A stretch of DNA of 64,000 nt from Arthrobacter pascens (lineage in GTDB: Bacteria; Actinomycetota; Actinomycetes; Actinomycetales; Micrococcaceae), in contig NZ_JAUSWY010000001.1 of the NCBI RefSeq assembly GCF_030815585.1, positions 496,001 to 560,000 of the forward strand, given 5' to 3'. Within the stretch, counting starts at the first letter, position 1. The number at the start of each line of letters is the position of its first letter. Below, one piece after another: positions 18,032 through 26,078 of the stretch. A model generated the notes under the pieces. It was given only the letters and a program-made list of their open reading frames with translations. It did no database searches and had not been told where the DNA came from. The position numbers and the translations under genes were made by a program.

Positions 18032-19243
18032 ATGACATACCTGCCCGGTCTCAGCCAGCCCGCACCACCAACGACGGTGGTGTGGAATTCATCCATGACC
18101 GCCTACAATTTCGGCCTGGGCCACCCGATGGCGCCGGCACGGATGGACCTTACGGCGCGGCTGGCACGGAGCCTGGGGCTGCTGGATTTGGCGCACGTCT
18201 CCGTTGAGGCTCCCGCCGTCGCTTCAGACATCGAGTTGGAGACGGTGCACTCGCCCGAATACGTGGAGGCAGTGCACCGAGTCAGCGACGACCCTACGGT
18301 ACCGGACGAAGCCCGGGGCCTGGGTACTGAGGACGATCCCGCCTTCGCCGGAATGCATGAGGCCGCCGCGAGGCTGGCCGGCGGTTCCCTGCTCGCGGCG
18401 TCCGCTGTCCTGGACGGGTCTGCTCTCCACGCCGTGAATTTCGGTGGCGGCCTGCACCATGCCGCCCGCGACCGCGCCAGCGGTTTCTGCATCTACAACG
18501 ATTCAGCGCTCGCGATCCGTAAACTGCTCGACGGCGGCATCCGGCGCGTGGCGTACATCGACGTCGACGCCCACCATGGGGACGGGACGGAGAGCATCTT
18601 CTGGGACGATCCCCGGGTGCTCACCATCTCGCTGCATGAAAGCGGGCTCACGCTCTTTCCGGGAACCGGCTTCGCCAACGAGATCGGCGGCCTGCATGCT
18701 GCGGGCAGTGCTGTGAACGTCGCCTTGCCTTCCGGCACAGGGGATGCCGGCTGGCTGCGGGCCTTCCACGCCGTGGTGCCGCAGCTCGTGGGCGCCTTCG
18801 AACCCGAGGTCATCGTGAGCCAGCACGGCTGCGACTCGCACCGGCTGGATCCGCTGGCCCATCTCAACATCAGTGTTGACGGACAGCGCGAGGCGGCTGC
18901 CGCCGTCGGGAATCTTGCCGCCCGGCACTGCGGCAACCGCTGGATCGCTACCGGCGGCGGAGGCTACAACGTCACCGACGTCGTCCCGCGGTCCTGGAGC
19001 CACCTGATCGCCATCGCGGCGGGCCGGCCCGTGCCGCTGAAGACTCCCGTGCCGGAGGACTGGCGCACCTATGTCGAGGATAAGTTCGGTACTGCCACGC
19101 CCGGGCTGATGGGCGATGACGTGGAGCTGTGGTGGCGCTCCTGGGAAGTGGGTTTCGACCCCAACGATGCTGTGGACCGGACTGTCATGGCCACGCGCAA
19201 GGCAGTGTTTCCGCTGTACGGCCTGGACCCGTGGTTCGACTAA
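18032..19243 (+). CDS. acuC: acetoin utilisation protein AcuC / class II-type histone deacetylase
   Basis: Protein of 403 aa with the zinc-dependent deacetylase (arginase-like) fold. Active-site segments: NFGGGLHHAARDRASGFCIYND (His dyad, about 135-156) and YIDVDAHHGDGTESIF (Zn-binding Asp and His, about 172-187), plus VSQHGCDSHRLDPLAH (Asp, about 263). In Bacillus AcuC deacetylates acetyl-CoA synthetase; the target here is inferred only. ATG 18032 lies 7 nt after TAGCCT (18019-18024), so a leaderless start is likely; a TTG at 18029 directly before it is less likely. It is divergent from the K+ transporter genes. Confidence 0.88.
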   Translation: MTYLPGLSQPAPPTTVVWNSSMTAYNFGLGHPMAPARMDLTARLARSLGLLDLAHVSVEAPAVASDIELETVHSPEYVEAVHRVSDDPTVPDEARGLGTEDDPAFAGMHEAAARLAGGSLLAASAVLDGSALHAVNFGGGLHHAARDRASGFCIYNDSALAIRKLLDGGIRRVAYIDVDAHHGDGTESIFWDDPRVLTISLHESGLTLFPGTGFANEIGGLHAAGSAVNVALPSGTGDAGWLRAFHAVVPQLVGAFEPEVIVSQHGCDSHRLDPLAHLNISVDGQREAAAAVGNLAARHCGNRWIATGGGGYNVTDVVPRSWSHLIAIAAGRPVPLKTPVPEDWRTYVEDKFGTATPGLMGDDVELWWRSWEVGFDPNDAVDRTVMATRKAVFPLYGLDPWFD

Positions 19244-19283
19244 GCCTGGCCCGGGCAGCAAGTGGTTTGGCGCGATGCCGGTT

Positions 19284-19308
19284 GCCGAAATAGTTGATGC
19301 CTTTCGGC
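19284..19308. promoter_or_regulatory. dyad upstream of the arsR-type gene
   Basis: Perfect 7-bp inverted repeat GCCGAAA (19284-19290) and TTTCGGC (19302-19308) with 11 bp between. It is 12 bp upstream of the TAGGGT -10 box (19320-19325) of the ArsR-family gene. It could be the autoregulatory operator or a small terminator hairpin for acuC. Confidence 0.45.
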
Positions 19309-19332
19309 GTATATGTCGCTAGGGTGGGAGGC

Positions 19333-19917
19333 ATGGTGACAGACGACGTATTTGCCGTCATTGCGGAAGCAACCCGGCGCGACATCCTGGTATCGCTTCG
19401 CGCAGGGGACAAGGCAGTGGGGGAACTGGTGGAGGAGCTGTCCGCCAGCCAGCCGACCATTTCCAAGCACCTTAAGGTCCTGCGGGAGGCACAGCTTGTC
19501 AGCATGCGTGCGGAGGGTCAGAAGCGCTACTACGCGCTGAACCCCAAACCGCTTGAGGGAATCGTGAAGTGGCTGGAAACGTTTGACGTCGGCCCGCGTG
19601 CTGAAGGCACCGCCGAGGCCGGATCCCCGGCCGCCAAGGTTCCCGTGGGGCCGGGCGGCCAGCCCCAGGCCACCCGGAAGGAGACGGATGCCATGGCTGC
19701 TGAGGCAATCGCCGCTGATGCGGTTGCTGCCGGCGTGCTGGCGCGCGGGAGCGCGGAACTGAGTCCCGCCGTCGTCATTCCCGGCGGCACCGCCGCTCCG
19801 CTCAGCGACGACACGGTGCCGCAGCAGATCGGCCGCACCGTGGGCCGGGCCGCCACGAAAGCCGCGGACCTGCTGGCCAACCTCCCCAACCTGCCGAAGT
19901 TCGGCCGCAAGAAATAG
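19333..19917 (+). CDS. ArsR-family transcriptional regulator
   Basis: Protein of 194 aa. Residues 1-80 are an ArsR winged helix: VFAVIAEATRRDILVSL, then the recognition helix in LSASQPTISKHLKVLREAQLV and the wing RAEGQKRYYALN. It lacks a metal-binding CxC in the recognition helix, so it is not an arsenite-type sensor. The C-terminal 100 residues are Ala/Gly/Pro-rich with a predicted helical end and look unstructured. ATG 19333 is 7 nt after TAGGGT; an upstream in-frame ATG at 19294 would put 13 unrelated residues before the conserved start. The function of the tail is not known. Confidence 0.85.
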   Translation: MVTDDVFAVIAEATRRDILVSLRAGDKAVGELVEELSASQPTISKHLKVLREAQLVSMRAEGQKRYYALNPKPLEGIVKWLETFDVGPRAEGTAEAGSPAAKVPVGPGGQPQATRKETDAMAAEAIAADAVAAGVLARGSAELSPAVVIPGGTAAPLSDDTVPQQIGRTVGRAATKAADLLANLPNLPKFGRKK

Positions 19918-19925
19918 CTCCTTTA

Positions 19926-19993
19926 GCCCAACTGACTCGCAGTTAACGCTGTGAAAACCCGTTTTGGGCGCATTAACTGCGAGTCACTTGGGC
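19926..19993. repeat. long imperfect inverted repeat between convergent genes
   Basis: Left arm 19926-19949 (GCCCAACTGACTCGCAGTTA...) and right arm 19968-19993 are reverse complements over about 24 bp with two mismatches, closing an 18-nt loop. It lies between the convergent arsR-type and lldD genes and ends near both stop codons. It could be a bidirectional terminator or a copy of a dispersed palindromic element. Confidence 0.75.
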
Positions 19994-20004
19994 GGGCGGG
20001 GACC

Positions 20005-21345
20005 TTACTTGTTGAGCAGCCGCACGTGGTCCGGGGTCAGGTCGGAGATCTTGCTGACGCCCAGCAGCGCCATGGTGCGGGCCATGTCCTTCTCGAGGAT
20101 CTGGATGGCGCGGTCCACGCCGGCCCGGCCGCCGGCCATCAGGCCGTAAAGGTAAGCGCGCCCGATCATGGTGAAGTCTGCACCTAATGCCAGGGCGGCC
20201 ACGATGTCGGCGCCGCTCATGATGCCCGTGTCCAGGATGATGGCTGCGTCGGAGTTGTCCGCCTTGAACGCTGCGGAAACCTCCGGGAGCAGGTGGAACG
20301 GAATAGGGGCGCGGTCCAGCTGGCGGCCGCCGTGGTTGGAGAGCACCACGCCGTCGGCGCCATGGTCCACCACCTTGCGGGCGTCCTCAACGGTCTGGAT
20401 GCCCTTGACCACCAGCTTGCCCTTCCAGGTTTCGCGCAGCCAGTCCAGGTCCTCGAACGTGAGGGTGGGATCGAACATAGAGTTGATGAGGTCCGCCACG
20501 GTGCCGGTGTAGCGGGACAAGGAGGCGAAGGTCAGCGGCTCGTGGGTGAGGAAATTGAACCACCAGGCCGGGCGGTAGGACGCGTCCAGCACGGTCTTGA
20601 TGGTGAGCGCCGGCGGGATGGTCATGCCGTTGCGCACGTCCCTGAGGCGGGCGCCGGCGACGGCGGTGTCCACCGTGACCATGAGGGTGTCGTTTCCGGC
20701 ATTGGCGGCGCGCTCGATGAGTTCCAGCGAACGGTCCCGGTCCGTCCACAGGTAGAGCTGGAACCAGTTGCGCCCGTTGGGTGCTGCGGCGGCCACATCC
20801 TCGATGGAGGCGGTGCCCATGGTGGAGAGGGTATAGGGGATTCCGGCGGCTTCCGCGGCCTGCGAGCCGGCGTATTCACCCTCGGACTGCATCATCCGGG
20901 TGAAGCCGGTGGGCGCGATGCCCACGGGAAGGCGGGAGTACTTGCCCAGGATTTCGGTGCTGAGGTCGATGCTGGAGACGTTCCGGAGGATGCCGGGACG
21001 GAACTCGATGTCCAGGAACGCCTCACGGGCACGGCGCAGGGTGATCTCGGCTTCGGCGGCGCCGTCGGTGTAGTCGAAGGGGGCCTGCGGGGTGCGGCGC
21101 TTGGCGATGTCGCGGAGTTCCCAGATGGTGCTGGCGCGCCTCAGGCGGGCTTCCTTGCTGAACTCAGGCTTCTTGAACTGCATGAGGGGAGCCAGATCCG
21201 AGTACTTGGGAATTCGGCGCCTGAGCGCCGCAGGCACCACAGGGGAGGCGGCGGGCTGGGAAGCCGGGACGCCGGCCGCCGGGATCTCCGTGGAGTCCGC
21301 GGCCGAAGTGGTTTCAGGGTTGTTCGGCTGGATCGTGTGGGTCAT
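20005..21345 (-). CDS. lldD: FMN-dependent alpha-hydroxy-acid dehydrogenase, L-lactate dehydrogenase-like
   Basis: Protein of 446 aa of the LldD/glycolate oxidase TIM-barrel family. FMN and substrate residues are visible: [20 protein letters not shown], then [24 protein letters not shown] (Lys), and the active-site His in [14 protein letters not shown] (about 345-358), followed by [19 protein letters not shown] and IGRAYLYGL. The N-terminal 60 residues are a low-complexity extension. ATG 21345 has GAGGA six bases upstream; the frame is open to 21429 without homology. Divergent FadR-type regulator and paired operators support lactate (or related 2-hydroxy acid) as the substrate. Confidence 0.9.
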   Translation of the reverse strand: MTHTIQPNNPETTSAADSTEIPAAGVPASQPAASPVVPAALRRRIPKYSDLAPLMQFKKPEFSKEARLRRASTIWELRDIAKRRTPQAPFDYTDGAAEAEITLRRAREAFLDIEFRPGILRNVSSIDLSTEILGKYSRLPVGIAPTGFTRMMQSEGEYAGSQAAEAAGIPYTLSTMGTASIEDVAAAAPNGRNWFQLYLWTDRDRSLELIERAANAGNDTLMVTVDTAVAGARLRDVRNGMTIPPALTIKTVLDASYRPAWWFNFLTHEPLTFASLSRYTGTVADLINSMFDPTLTFEDLDWLRETWKGKLVVKGIQTVEDARKVVDHGADGVVLSNHGGRQLDRAPIPFHLLPEVSAAFKADNSDAAIILDTGIMSGADIVAALALGADFTMIGRAYLYGLMAGGRAGVDRAIQILEKDMARTMALLGVSKISDLTPDHVRLLNK

Positions 21346-21362
21346 GGCTTCCTCAGTTCGTG

Positions 21363-21401
21363 GGCCGGACAGTTGGTGGGCCGGACAGGTCGGCCGGACA
21401 G
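21363..21401 (+). repeat. GGCCGGACAG short repeats
   Basis: Three copies of GGCCGGACAG at 21363-21372, 21379-21388 and 21392-21401, with a further partial copy at 21405. They fill the leader between the lldD start codon and the two regulator operators. Confidence 0.7.
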
Positions 21402-21415
21402 GTGGGCCGGGCGCC

Positions 21416-21453
21416 TGTGGTCTAACCACAGTAAGGCATGTGGTCCAACCACA
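21416..21453. promoter_or_regulatory. pair of FadR-type (GntR) operators
   Basis: Two palindromes, TGTGGT-CTA-ACCACA (21416-21430) and TGTGGT-CCA-ACCACA (21439-21453), share identical 6-bp arms and are 23 bp apart centre to centre. They lie between lldD and the divergent FCD-domain regulator. The second overlaps the -35 region of the regulator, whose -10 is TAGGAT (21459-21464). The TGGTnnnACCA core fits known operators of FadR-subfamily regulators. Confidence 0.88.
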
Positions 21454-21470
21454 TCAACTAGGATGGCACC

Positions 21471-22169
21471 ATGCGTACCCATCAGCTTGTCCTGCACTGG
21501 ATCGAGAACCAGCTTTCCGAAGGACGGCTGACCGTGGGCGGCCGACTGCCCGCTGAACGGACCCTTGCGGAACAGCTGCAGGTCTCCCGGACTTCGGTGC
21601 GCGAGGCCATCCGGATTCTCGAAGCCATGGGGGTGGTCCGCGCCGGCGTCGGGTCAGGCCCGGAGGCAGGGACGGTGGTCATTTCCGATCCGACGGCGGC
21701 GCTCGGCTCGGCGCTGCGGCTCCACGTCGCCACGCAGCACCTTCCCGTCTCGGACATCGTGGAAACCCGAGTATTGCTGGAGTCCTGGGCGGCGGCCCGT
21801 GCCAGGCCGGACGCCCCGGAACTGGCCGCGGCCGCTGCGCTCCTGGATGAGATGGATGCAGTCGGCAAGGACGGACTGGCCGCAGATGACTTCCTGGCAC
21901 TCGACGTCCGGTTCCACCTTGCCCTCGCAGACGCTGCCGGCAACGCCGTGGTCAGCGCCATGATGGGCTCGCTGCGCGAATCCATTCAGGGCTACGCCGC
22001 GCAGCTCACGGCCAACCTCCCGGACTGGGACGCCACAGCGTCGCGCCTGCGGGCAGAGCACCGCGAGATTCTGGCCGCCATCCGGAACGACGACGGCGAC
22101 AGTGCGGCCAGGCTGGTGGCCGCCCACATCGAGGGCTACTACCGCGAAGCCGGGGTCCGGCAGGGGTAG
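21471..22169 (+). CDS. GntR/FadR-family transcriptional regulator (LldR-like)
   Basis: Protein of 232 aa. The N-terminal winged helix is GntR type (GGRLPAERTLAEQLQVSRTSVREAIRILEAMGVV, about 25-58). The C-terminal FCD domain has the metal-binding pattern: Asp in DVRFHLALADAAGN (with His), then His in RAEHREIL and His in VAAHIEGY. It is probably the repressor of lldD released by L-lactate or a similar acid. ATG 21471 is 6 nt after TAGGAT, so the mRNA is probably leaderless, and the adjacent operator would block the promoter. Confidence 0.9.
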   Translation: MRTHQLVLHWIENQLSEGRLTVGGRLPAERTLAEQLQVSRTSVREAIRILEAMGVVRAGVGSGPEAGTVVISDPTAALGSALRLHVATQHLPVSDIVETRVLLESWAAARARPDAPELAAAAALLDEMDAVGKDGLAADDFLALDVRFHLALADAAGNAVVSAMMGSLRESIQGYAAQLTANLPDWDATASRLRAEHREILAAIRNDDGDSAARLVAAHIEGYYREAGVRQG

Positions 22170-22173
22170 GAGC

Positions 22174-22226
22174 TTTGTCCAGATAATGCCGCGAAAACCG
22201 TGTTGAGGTGGCGTCATATGGACAAA
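22174..22226. other. weak inverted repeat between convergent genes
   Basis: TTTGTCCA (22174-22181) and TGGACAAA (22219-22226) are exact complements but are 37 bp apart. They lie between the convergent regulator genes and may be part of a bidirectional terminator. Confidence 0.3.
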
Positions 22227-22241
22227 AACTCCGGGGGCAAG

Positions 22242-23255
22242 CTAGTTCTTCGCGGGGCCGCTGCTGGCGCGGATCTCCAGCCGCGGCTGGTACCTGCTGC
22301 CAGGCGCGTCGCTTTCTTCCTTCCGGATGAGCGCCCGCAGCTGGTGCCACGCCTGCTGGCCAAGTTCCGTGATGGGTACGGCGGCCGTGGTGAGGGTGGG
22401 TGTGGTGTACCTGGCGAAGGGGATGTCATCGAAGCCAGTCACGGAAATGTCTCCCGGTACATCCACGCCGCGTTCGTGCAGACCGCTCATCAGGCCCATG
22501 GCCACAAGGTCGTTGAAGGCCAGGATGCCGGTAGCGCCGCTGTCCAGCACGGCATCGACGGCTCCGTGGCCGGTGTCGAAGTCCGAGCCGCCTTCGAGCA
22601 TCCTGACCTCCACCTGCGGATGGGCCGCTTTGAACGCCTCCAGTCCCTGGAGCCTGAGCCCGTTGGAGGCGCTGCGTGCAGGCCCTGCCAGAAAGGCCAG
22701 CCGGGTATGGCCAAGCCCCACCAGATGCTCGGCGAGGTCCTGGACGCCTTGCCCGTAGTCCACCACCAGGCTGGGCACCTCGGCTACTGTTGTGGTCCTG
22801 TTGATCAGCACCAAAGGATGCAGGGACGGCGCTATTTCCTCAAGTTCGGCGTCACTCATGCGCGGTGCGCACAGCACCAGGCCGTCGCACCGGCGCCTGG
22901 CCTCGCTGGCCAGGATGGCTTCCTCGCTGGAGACCTCGAAGGAATCAGCGATCAGGACGCGGTAGCCGTCCTGCGCTGCTGCCCGGCTCAATCCGCGCAG
23001 GATGGCCTGGAACGTGGGGTTTGCCAGATCCGGAACCACGATGCCGATGGTGTCTGTTTTTCCCAACGCCAGGCTGCGTCCCACGGGGTTGGGCTGGTAC
23101 TTCAGCTCGGCGGCGGCTGCCCGCACGCGTGCCGCGATGTCCGGATCAACCGTGAAGTTCCCATTCATGACGCGCGAAACCGTGGCATGTGAAACCCCGG
23201 CCTTGACGGCAACGTCCGCGATTCCGATTCTGCCGCTCGCCGATTTCCTCACCAT
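22242..23255 (-). CDS. LacI-family transcriptional regulator
   Basis: Protein of 337 aa. The LacI headpiece (IGIADVAVKAGVSHATVSRVMNG, about 10-32, with hinge region PNPVGRSLALG) is followed by a periplasmic-binding-protein-like core (TIGIVVPDLANPTFQAIL onward, ending RLEIRASSG). ATG 23255 has GAAAGG six bases upstream; the frame is open further to 23348 without homology. It is divergent from the uronate operon, and LacI-type palindromes lie between them, so it is the best candidate for the regulator of those sites and perhaps of the similar sites downstream in the window. The effector is unknown; a uronate or its breakdown product is a reasonable guess. Confidence 0.92.
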   Translation of the reverse strand: MVRKSASGRIGIADVAVKAGVSHATVSRVMNGNFTVDPDIAARVRAAAAELKYQPNPVGRSLALGKTDTIGIVVPDLANPTFQAILRGLSRAAAQDGYRVLIADSFEVSSEEAILASEARRRCDGLVLCAPRMSDAELEEIAPSLHPLVLINRTTTVAEVPSLVVDYGQGVQDLAEHLVGLGHTRLAFLAGPARSASNGLRLQGLEAFKAAHPQVEVRMLEGGSDFDTGHGAVDAVLDSGATGILAFNDLVAMGLMSGLHERGVDVPGDISVTGFDDIPFARYTTPTLTTAAVPITELGQQAWHQLRALIRKEESDAPGSRYQPRLEIRASSGPAKN

Positions 23256-23356
23256 GGTCTGCCTTTCGTAAGTCCCTTGGACCCATTGTGCCCGCCTGGG
23301 GTGGCGGGCTCTGGACCTTGGGGCCAGCGGTGTTGTGAGAGAAAGCATATAACGCT

Positions 23357-23369
23357 ATCGGAAACCGAT
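23357..23369. promoter_or_regulatory. LacI-type palindrome upstream of the lacI gene
   Basis: ATCGG-AAA-CCGAT, a perfect palindrome with 3-bp centre. It lies about 100 bp upstream of the LacI gene start and near its likely promoter (TATGCT on the minus strand just downstream), so autoregulation is possible. Confidence 0.55.
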
Positions 23370-23428
23370 TTCTGTGGTGAGGGCGCTCTCCAGGGCAGTT
23401 CTGGTGCCAACGGAGGAAGATGCAGCCT

Positions 23429-23442
23429 AGAAAACGCTTTCT
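23429..23442. promoter_or_regulatory. LacI-type operator
   Basis: AGAAAACGCTTTCT in the 357-bp intergenic region between the LacI gene and the uronate operon. It shares the AAACGCTTTCT core with the stronger site at 23498-23523 and with sites at 38241, 40653, 52532 and 58879. Confidence 0.75.
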
Positions 23443-23497
23443 CCTAGGGGCATAATGGTTGACGGGACTGTGCATCTATTGATAGAAATCATATAGC

Positions 23498-23523
23498 CGA
23501 CCGAGAAAACGCTTTCTCGGTCG
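23498..23523. promoter_or_regulatory. LacI-type operator of the uronate operon
   Basis: Perfect 11-bp inverted repeat: CGACCGAGAAA at 23498-23508 and its complement at 23513-23523 around ACGC. It lies about 90 bp before the first gene of the operon. A possible -35 TTGACG is at 23459-23464, but the -10 is not clear. The location suggests repression by the divergent LacI-family protein. Confidence 0.85.
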
Positions 23524-23612
23524 AACGGACAGATCGGCCACGTCAGCAGCCCGCCGCACGAACAACAGCTGGCGTCCGGCCGAGTATGAGCTTTTTTTGA
23601 AGGGAACCCCTC

Positions 23613-25079
23613 ATGGCCAACACAGCCCAATCGAGTTCTGCCACCGGGGCATCGAGCTCCGAACCCCGCACCGGTGATGCTGCGGCAGCTGCGCCACAGG
23701 CAGGGCAGCGGGCCAAAGCCCGCATCGCCCTGATCGGCACCGGCGGCCGCTCGGAAATGTACATCCGCGCCATCTTCGGCAAGCACGCGGATACCGCCGA
23801 GCTGGTGGCGTTCTCCGACGTCAACCCCGGCCGCGTGGAGTTCTACCAGAAGCTCATCCATGATCTGGGCGCAGCCGGTCCCGTTGCTTCCTTCGATCCG
23901 GCGGACCTGACGGCCTTCATCCAGGCCAACAACATCGACCGCGTCGTGGTGACCACCCCTGACTACACCCACGCCGACTACATCGTGGAGGCACTCGAGG
24001 CGGGCGCCGACGTCGTCGTTGAAAAGCCGCTCACCATCGACGCCGAAGGCTGCCGCCGGATCACCAAGGCCGTGGAGGAGACCGGCCGCAACGTGGTGGT
24101 CACTTTCAACTACCGCTATTCGCCGCGCAACAGCGCCCTGAAGGAGATTATCCAGAGCGGCGTGATCGGCAAGGTCACCTCCATCGACTTCAGCTGGGTC
24201 CTGGACACCGTCCACGGCGCGGACTACTTCCGGCGCTGGCACCGAGAGAAGAAGAACTCCGGCGGCCTGCTGATCCACAAGGCCTCACACCACTTCGACC
24301 TGGTCAACTGGTGGCTGAACGACGTCCCTGAGCGCGTCTTCGCCTCCGGCGGACTGAAGTTCTATGGCGACAAAAACGCTGCCGAACGCGGCCTCGGTCC
24401 CCGTCCGGAGCGGGGAACGCCCGACGCCGAAACCCCCGGCACCGGGGACAAAACAGCCGAAAAGGATCCGTTCGCGCTTGACCTCCGTGAGGATGAGCGA
24501 CTGAAGGCCCTCTTCCTGGACAACGAGCACTACGACGGCTACCGCCGCGACCAGGATGTGTTCACCGGCGGCATCACGATTGAAGACAACCTGGCGCTTG
24601 TGGTGGAGTACCAGGGCGGTCCGCGCCTGAGCTACTCCCTGAACGCGCACAGCCCGTGGGAAGGCTACCGCGTGGCCGTCAACGGCACCGAGGGCCGGGC
24701 CGAGCTGGAAGTGGTGGAGCGCGCCGCCGTCCTGAGCAGCACGGACAAAAAGACGGTGGTGGATCCGAGCGCCACCCCGGTCGAGGAGGAGGACGCCGTC
24801 CGCCGCAACGGCGAACGCCTGCTGGTCCAGCGCCACTGGGAAGCTGCCTATGAGGTTCCGATCGTCAACGGTGAAGGCGGCCACGGCGGGGGCGACGAAC
24901 TCCTCCTCTCGGACCTCTTCAACGGTCCCGGCGAGGATCCCCTGGGACGGCCCTCGGGCTACCTGGACGGCCTCCGCTCCGTCTCCGTGGGGATTGCCGG
25001 CAACCGCTCGCTGGAGTCATCCTTGCCGGTCCGCATCGAAGACCTTGATCTCGGCGCCGACCTCCGCCGCGGCGCCTAG
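23613..25079 (+). CDS. Gfo/Idh/MocA family oxidoreductase
   Basis: Protein of 488 aa. After a 35-residue low-complexity start comes a Rossmann domain (RIALIGTGGRSEMYIRAIFG) with the family's EKP motif in VVVEKPLTID (about 135-144) and a C-terminal alpha/beta domain; HKASHHFDLVNWWL contains the typical catalytic His region. The length exceeds the usual 330-390 aa because of an insertion around residues 255-300. First gene of the uronate operon, read from the LacI-controlled intergenic region, with AAGGGA before the ATG and 30 bp to the next gene. Substrate unknown; a uronate or deoxy-keto sugar oxidation is likely from context. Confidence 0.85.
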   Translation: MANTAQSSSATGASSSEPRTGDAAAAAPQAGQRAKARIALIGTGGRSEMYIRAIFGKHADTAELVAFSDVNPGRVEFYQKLIHDLGAAGPVASFDPADLTAFIQANNIDRVVVTTPDYTHADYIVEALEAGADVVVEKPLTIDAEGCRRITKAVEETGRNVVVTFNYRYSPRNSALKEIIQSGVIGKVTSIDFSWVLDTVHGADYFRRWHREKKNSGGLLIHKASHHFDLVNWWLNDVPERVFASGGLKFYGDKNAAERGLGPRPERGTPDAETPGTGDKTAEKDPFALDLREDERLKALFLDNEHYDGYRRDQDVFTGGITIEDNLALVVEYQGGPRLSYSLNAHSPWEGYRVAVNGTEGRAELEVVERAAVLSSTDKKTVVDPSATPVEEEDAVRRNGERLLVQRHWEAAYEVPIVNGEGGHGGGDELLLSDLFNGPGEDPLGRPSGYLDGLRSVSVGIAGNRSLESSLPVRIEDLDLGADLRRGA

Positions 25080-25109
25080 TCCGCGGACATTGAGACCTAA
25101 GGAACCAAC

Positions 25110-26078
25110 ATGAGCAGGATCTTTGTCACCGGCGGCTCCGGCCGGCTGGGACGCAGCGTCGTGGCCGGGCTCGCGGAAGCGGGCCACCACGTGATTTCGG
25201 TGGACCGTGACGCCGTCCCGGCGGACCAGCTGCCAGCCGGCGTCGTGCAGGAAACCGGCGACCTGCTGGCCCCCGGCGAGGCGTTGCGCCTCCTTCGGGA
25301 AACCACGCCCGACGCCGTCGTCCACCTCGCGGCGATAGCCGTCCCGTTCAGTGCGCCGGAAGATGTCATCTTCGCCACCAACACCCGCCTTGCCTACGCC
25401 GTTATCAGCGCGGCCACGGAACTGGGCATCGGCAAGATTGTCACCGCCAGCAGCCCCACAGTGCTGGGCTACGGTTCACCGGCCGGCTGGCTGCCGGACA
25501 GGTTCCCCGTGGATGAGCGGACCATTCCGCGGCCGTGGAACGCGTATGCGCTCTCAAAGCTGATCGCGGAACAGACTGTGGAGATGTTTGCGGCGGCGCA
25601 GGGGGAGAAGATCCGCTACGCGGCGTTCCGGCCCTGCTACGTCATCTCGCCCGAGGAATGGGACGGCGCGCCCACCCAGCAGGGGCATACCGTGGCCGAG
25701 CGGCTGGCGGATCCCGCGCTGTCCGCGCCGGCGTTATTCAACTATGTTGATGCCCGCGACGTCGCCGATTTCCTGGACGTGCTCCTGAAGAAGATGGACT
25801 CCGTCCCCAACGGCGAAACGTTCTTCGTGGGCGCCGCCGACGCACTGGCTACGGCACCGCTGGCCGACCTGATGCCGAGGTTCCTTCCCGGCAGCGCCGA
25901 ACTGAGTGCCGGACTGACCGGCACCAGCCCTGCATTTTCGATTGCCAAGGCGCGTGAGCTGCTTGGCTGGGAGCCCAAGCGCAGCTGGCGGACCGAACTC
26001 AGGACAGCAACATCCCTCAAACACGAGACGTCCGCAGCGCTGGTCACGGCTGGCACCGGACCCAAGGAGACACCATGA
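25110..26078 (+). CDS. NAD-dependent epimerase/dehydratase family protein, uronate dehydrogenase-like
   Basis: Extended SDR of 322 aa. The NAD-binding motif is VTGGSGRLGRSVVAGL (6-21); the catalytic YxxxK is in NAYALSKLIAEQ (about 146-157), with Ser in TASSPTVLGYG. Uronate dehydrogenases of this class oxidise D-galacturonate or D-glucuronate to the aldarolactone. The context supports that role: kdgD overlaps its stop codon by an ATGA, and dehydratase and ALDH genes follow. This protein is longer than typical Udh (about 265 aa), so another sugar dehydrogenase activity remains possible. TAAGGA lies before the ATG. Confidence 0.75.
   Translation: MSRIFVTGGSGRLGRSVVAGLAEAGHHVISVDRDAVPADQLPAGVVQETGDLLAPGEALRLLRETTPDAVVHLAAIAVPFSAPEDVIFATNTRLAYAVISAATELGIGKIVTASSPTVLGYGSPAGWLPDRFPVDERTIPRPWNAYALSKLIAEQTVEMFAAAQGEKIRYAAFRPCYVISPEEWDGAPTQQGHTVAERLADPALSAPALFNYVDARDVADFLDVLLKKMDSVPNGETFFVGAADALATAPLADLMPRFLPGSAELSAGLTGTSPAFSIAKARELLGWEPKRSWRTELRTATSLKHETSAALVTAGTGPKETP

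Noticed and set aside
21363..21401. CRISPR or integron-type repeats
   Set aside because: Ten-bp repeats at uneven short distances without spacers; only a short minisatellite.
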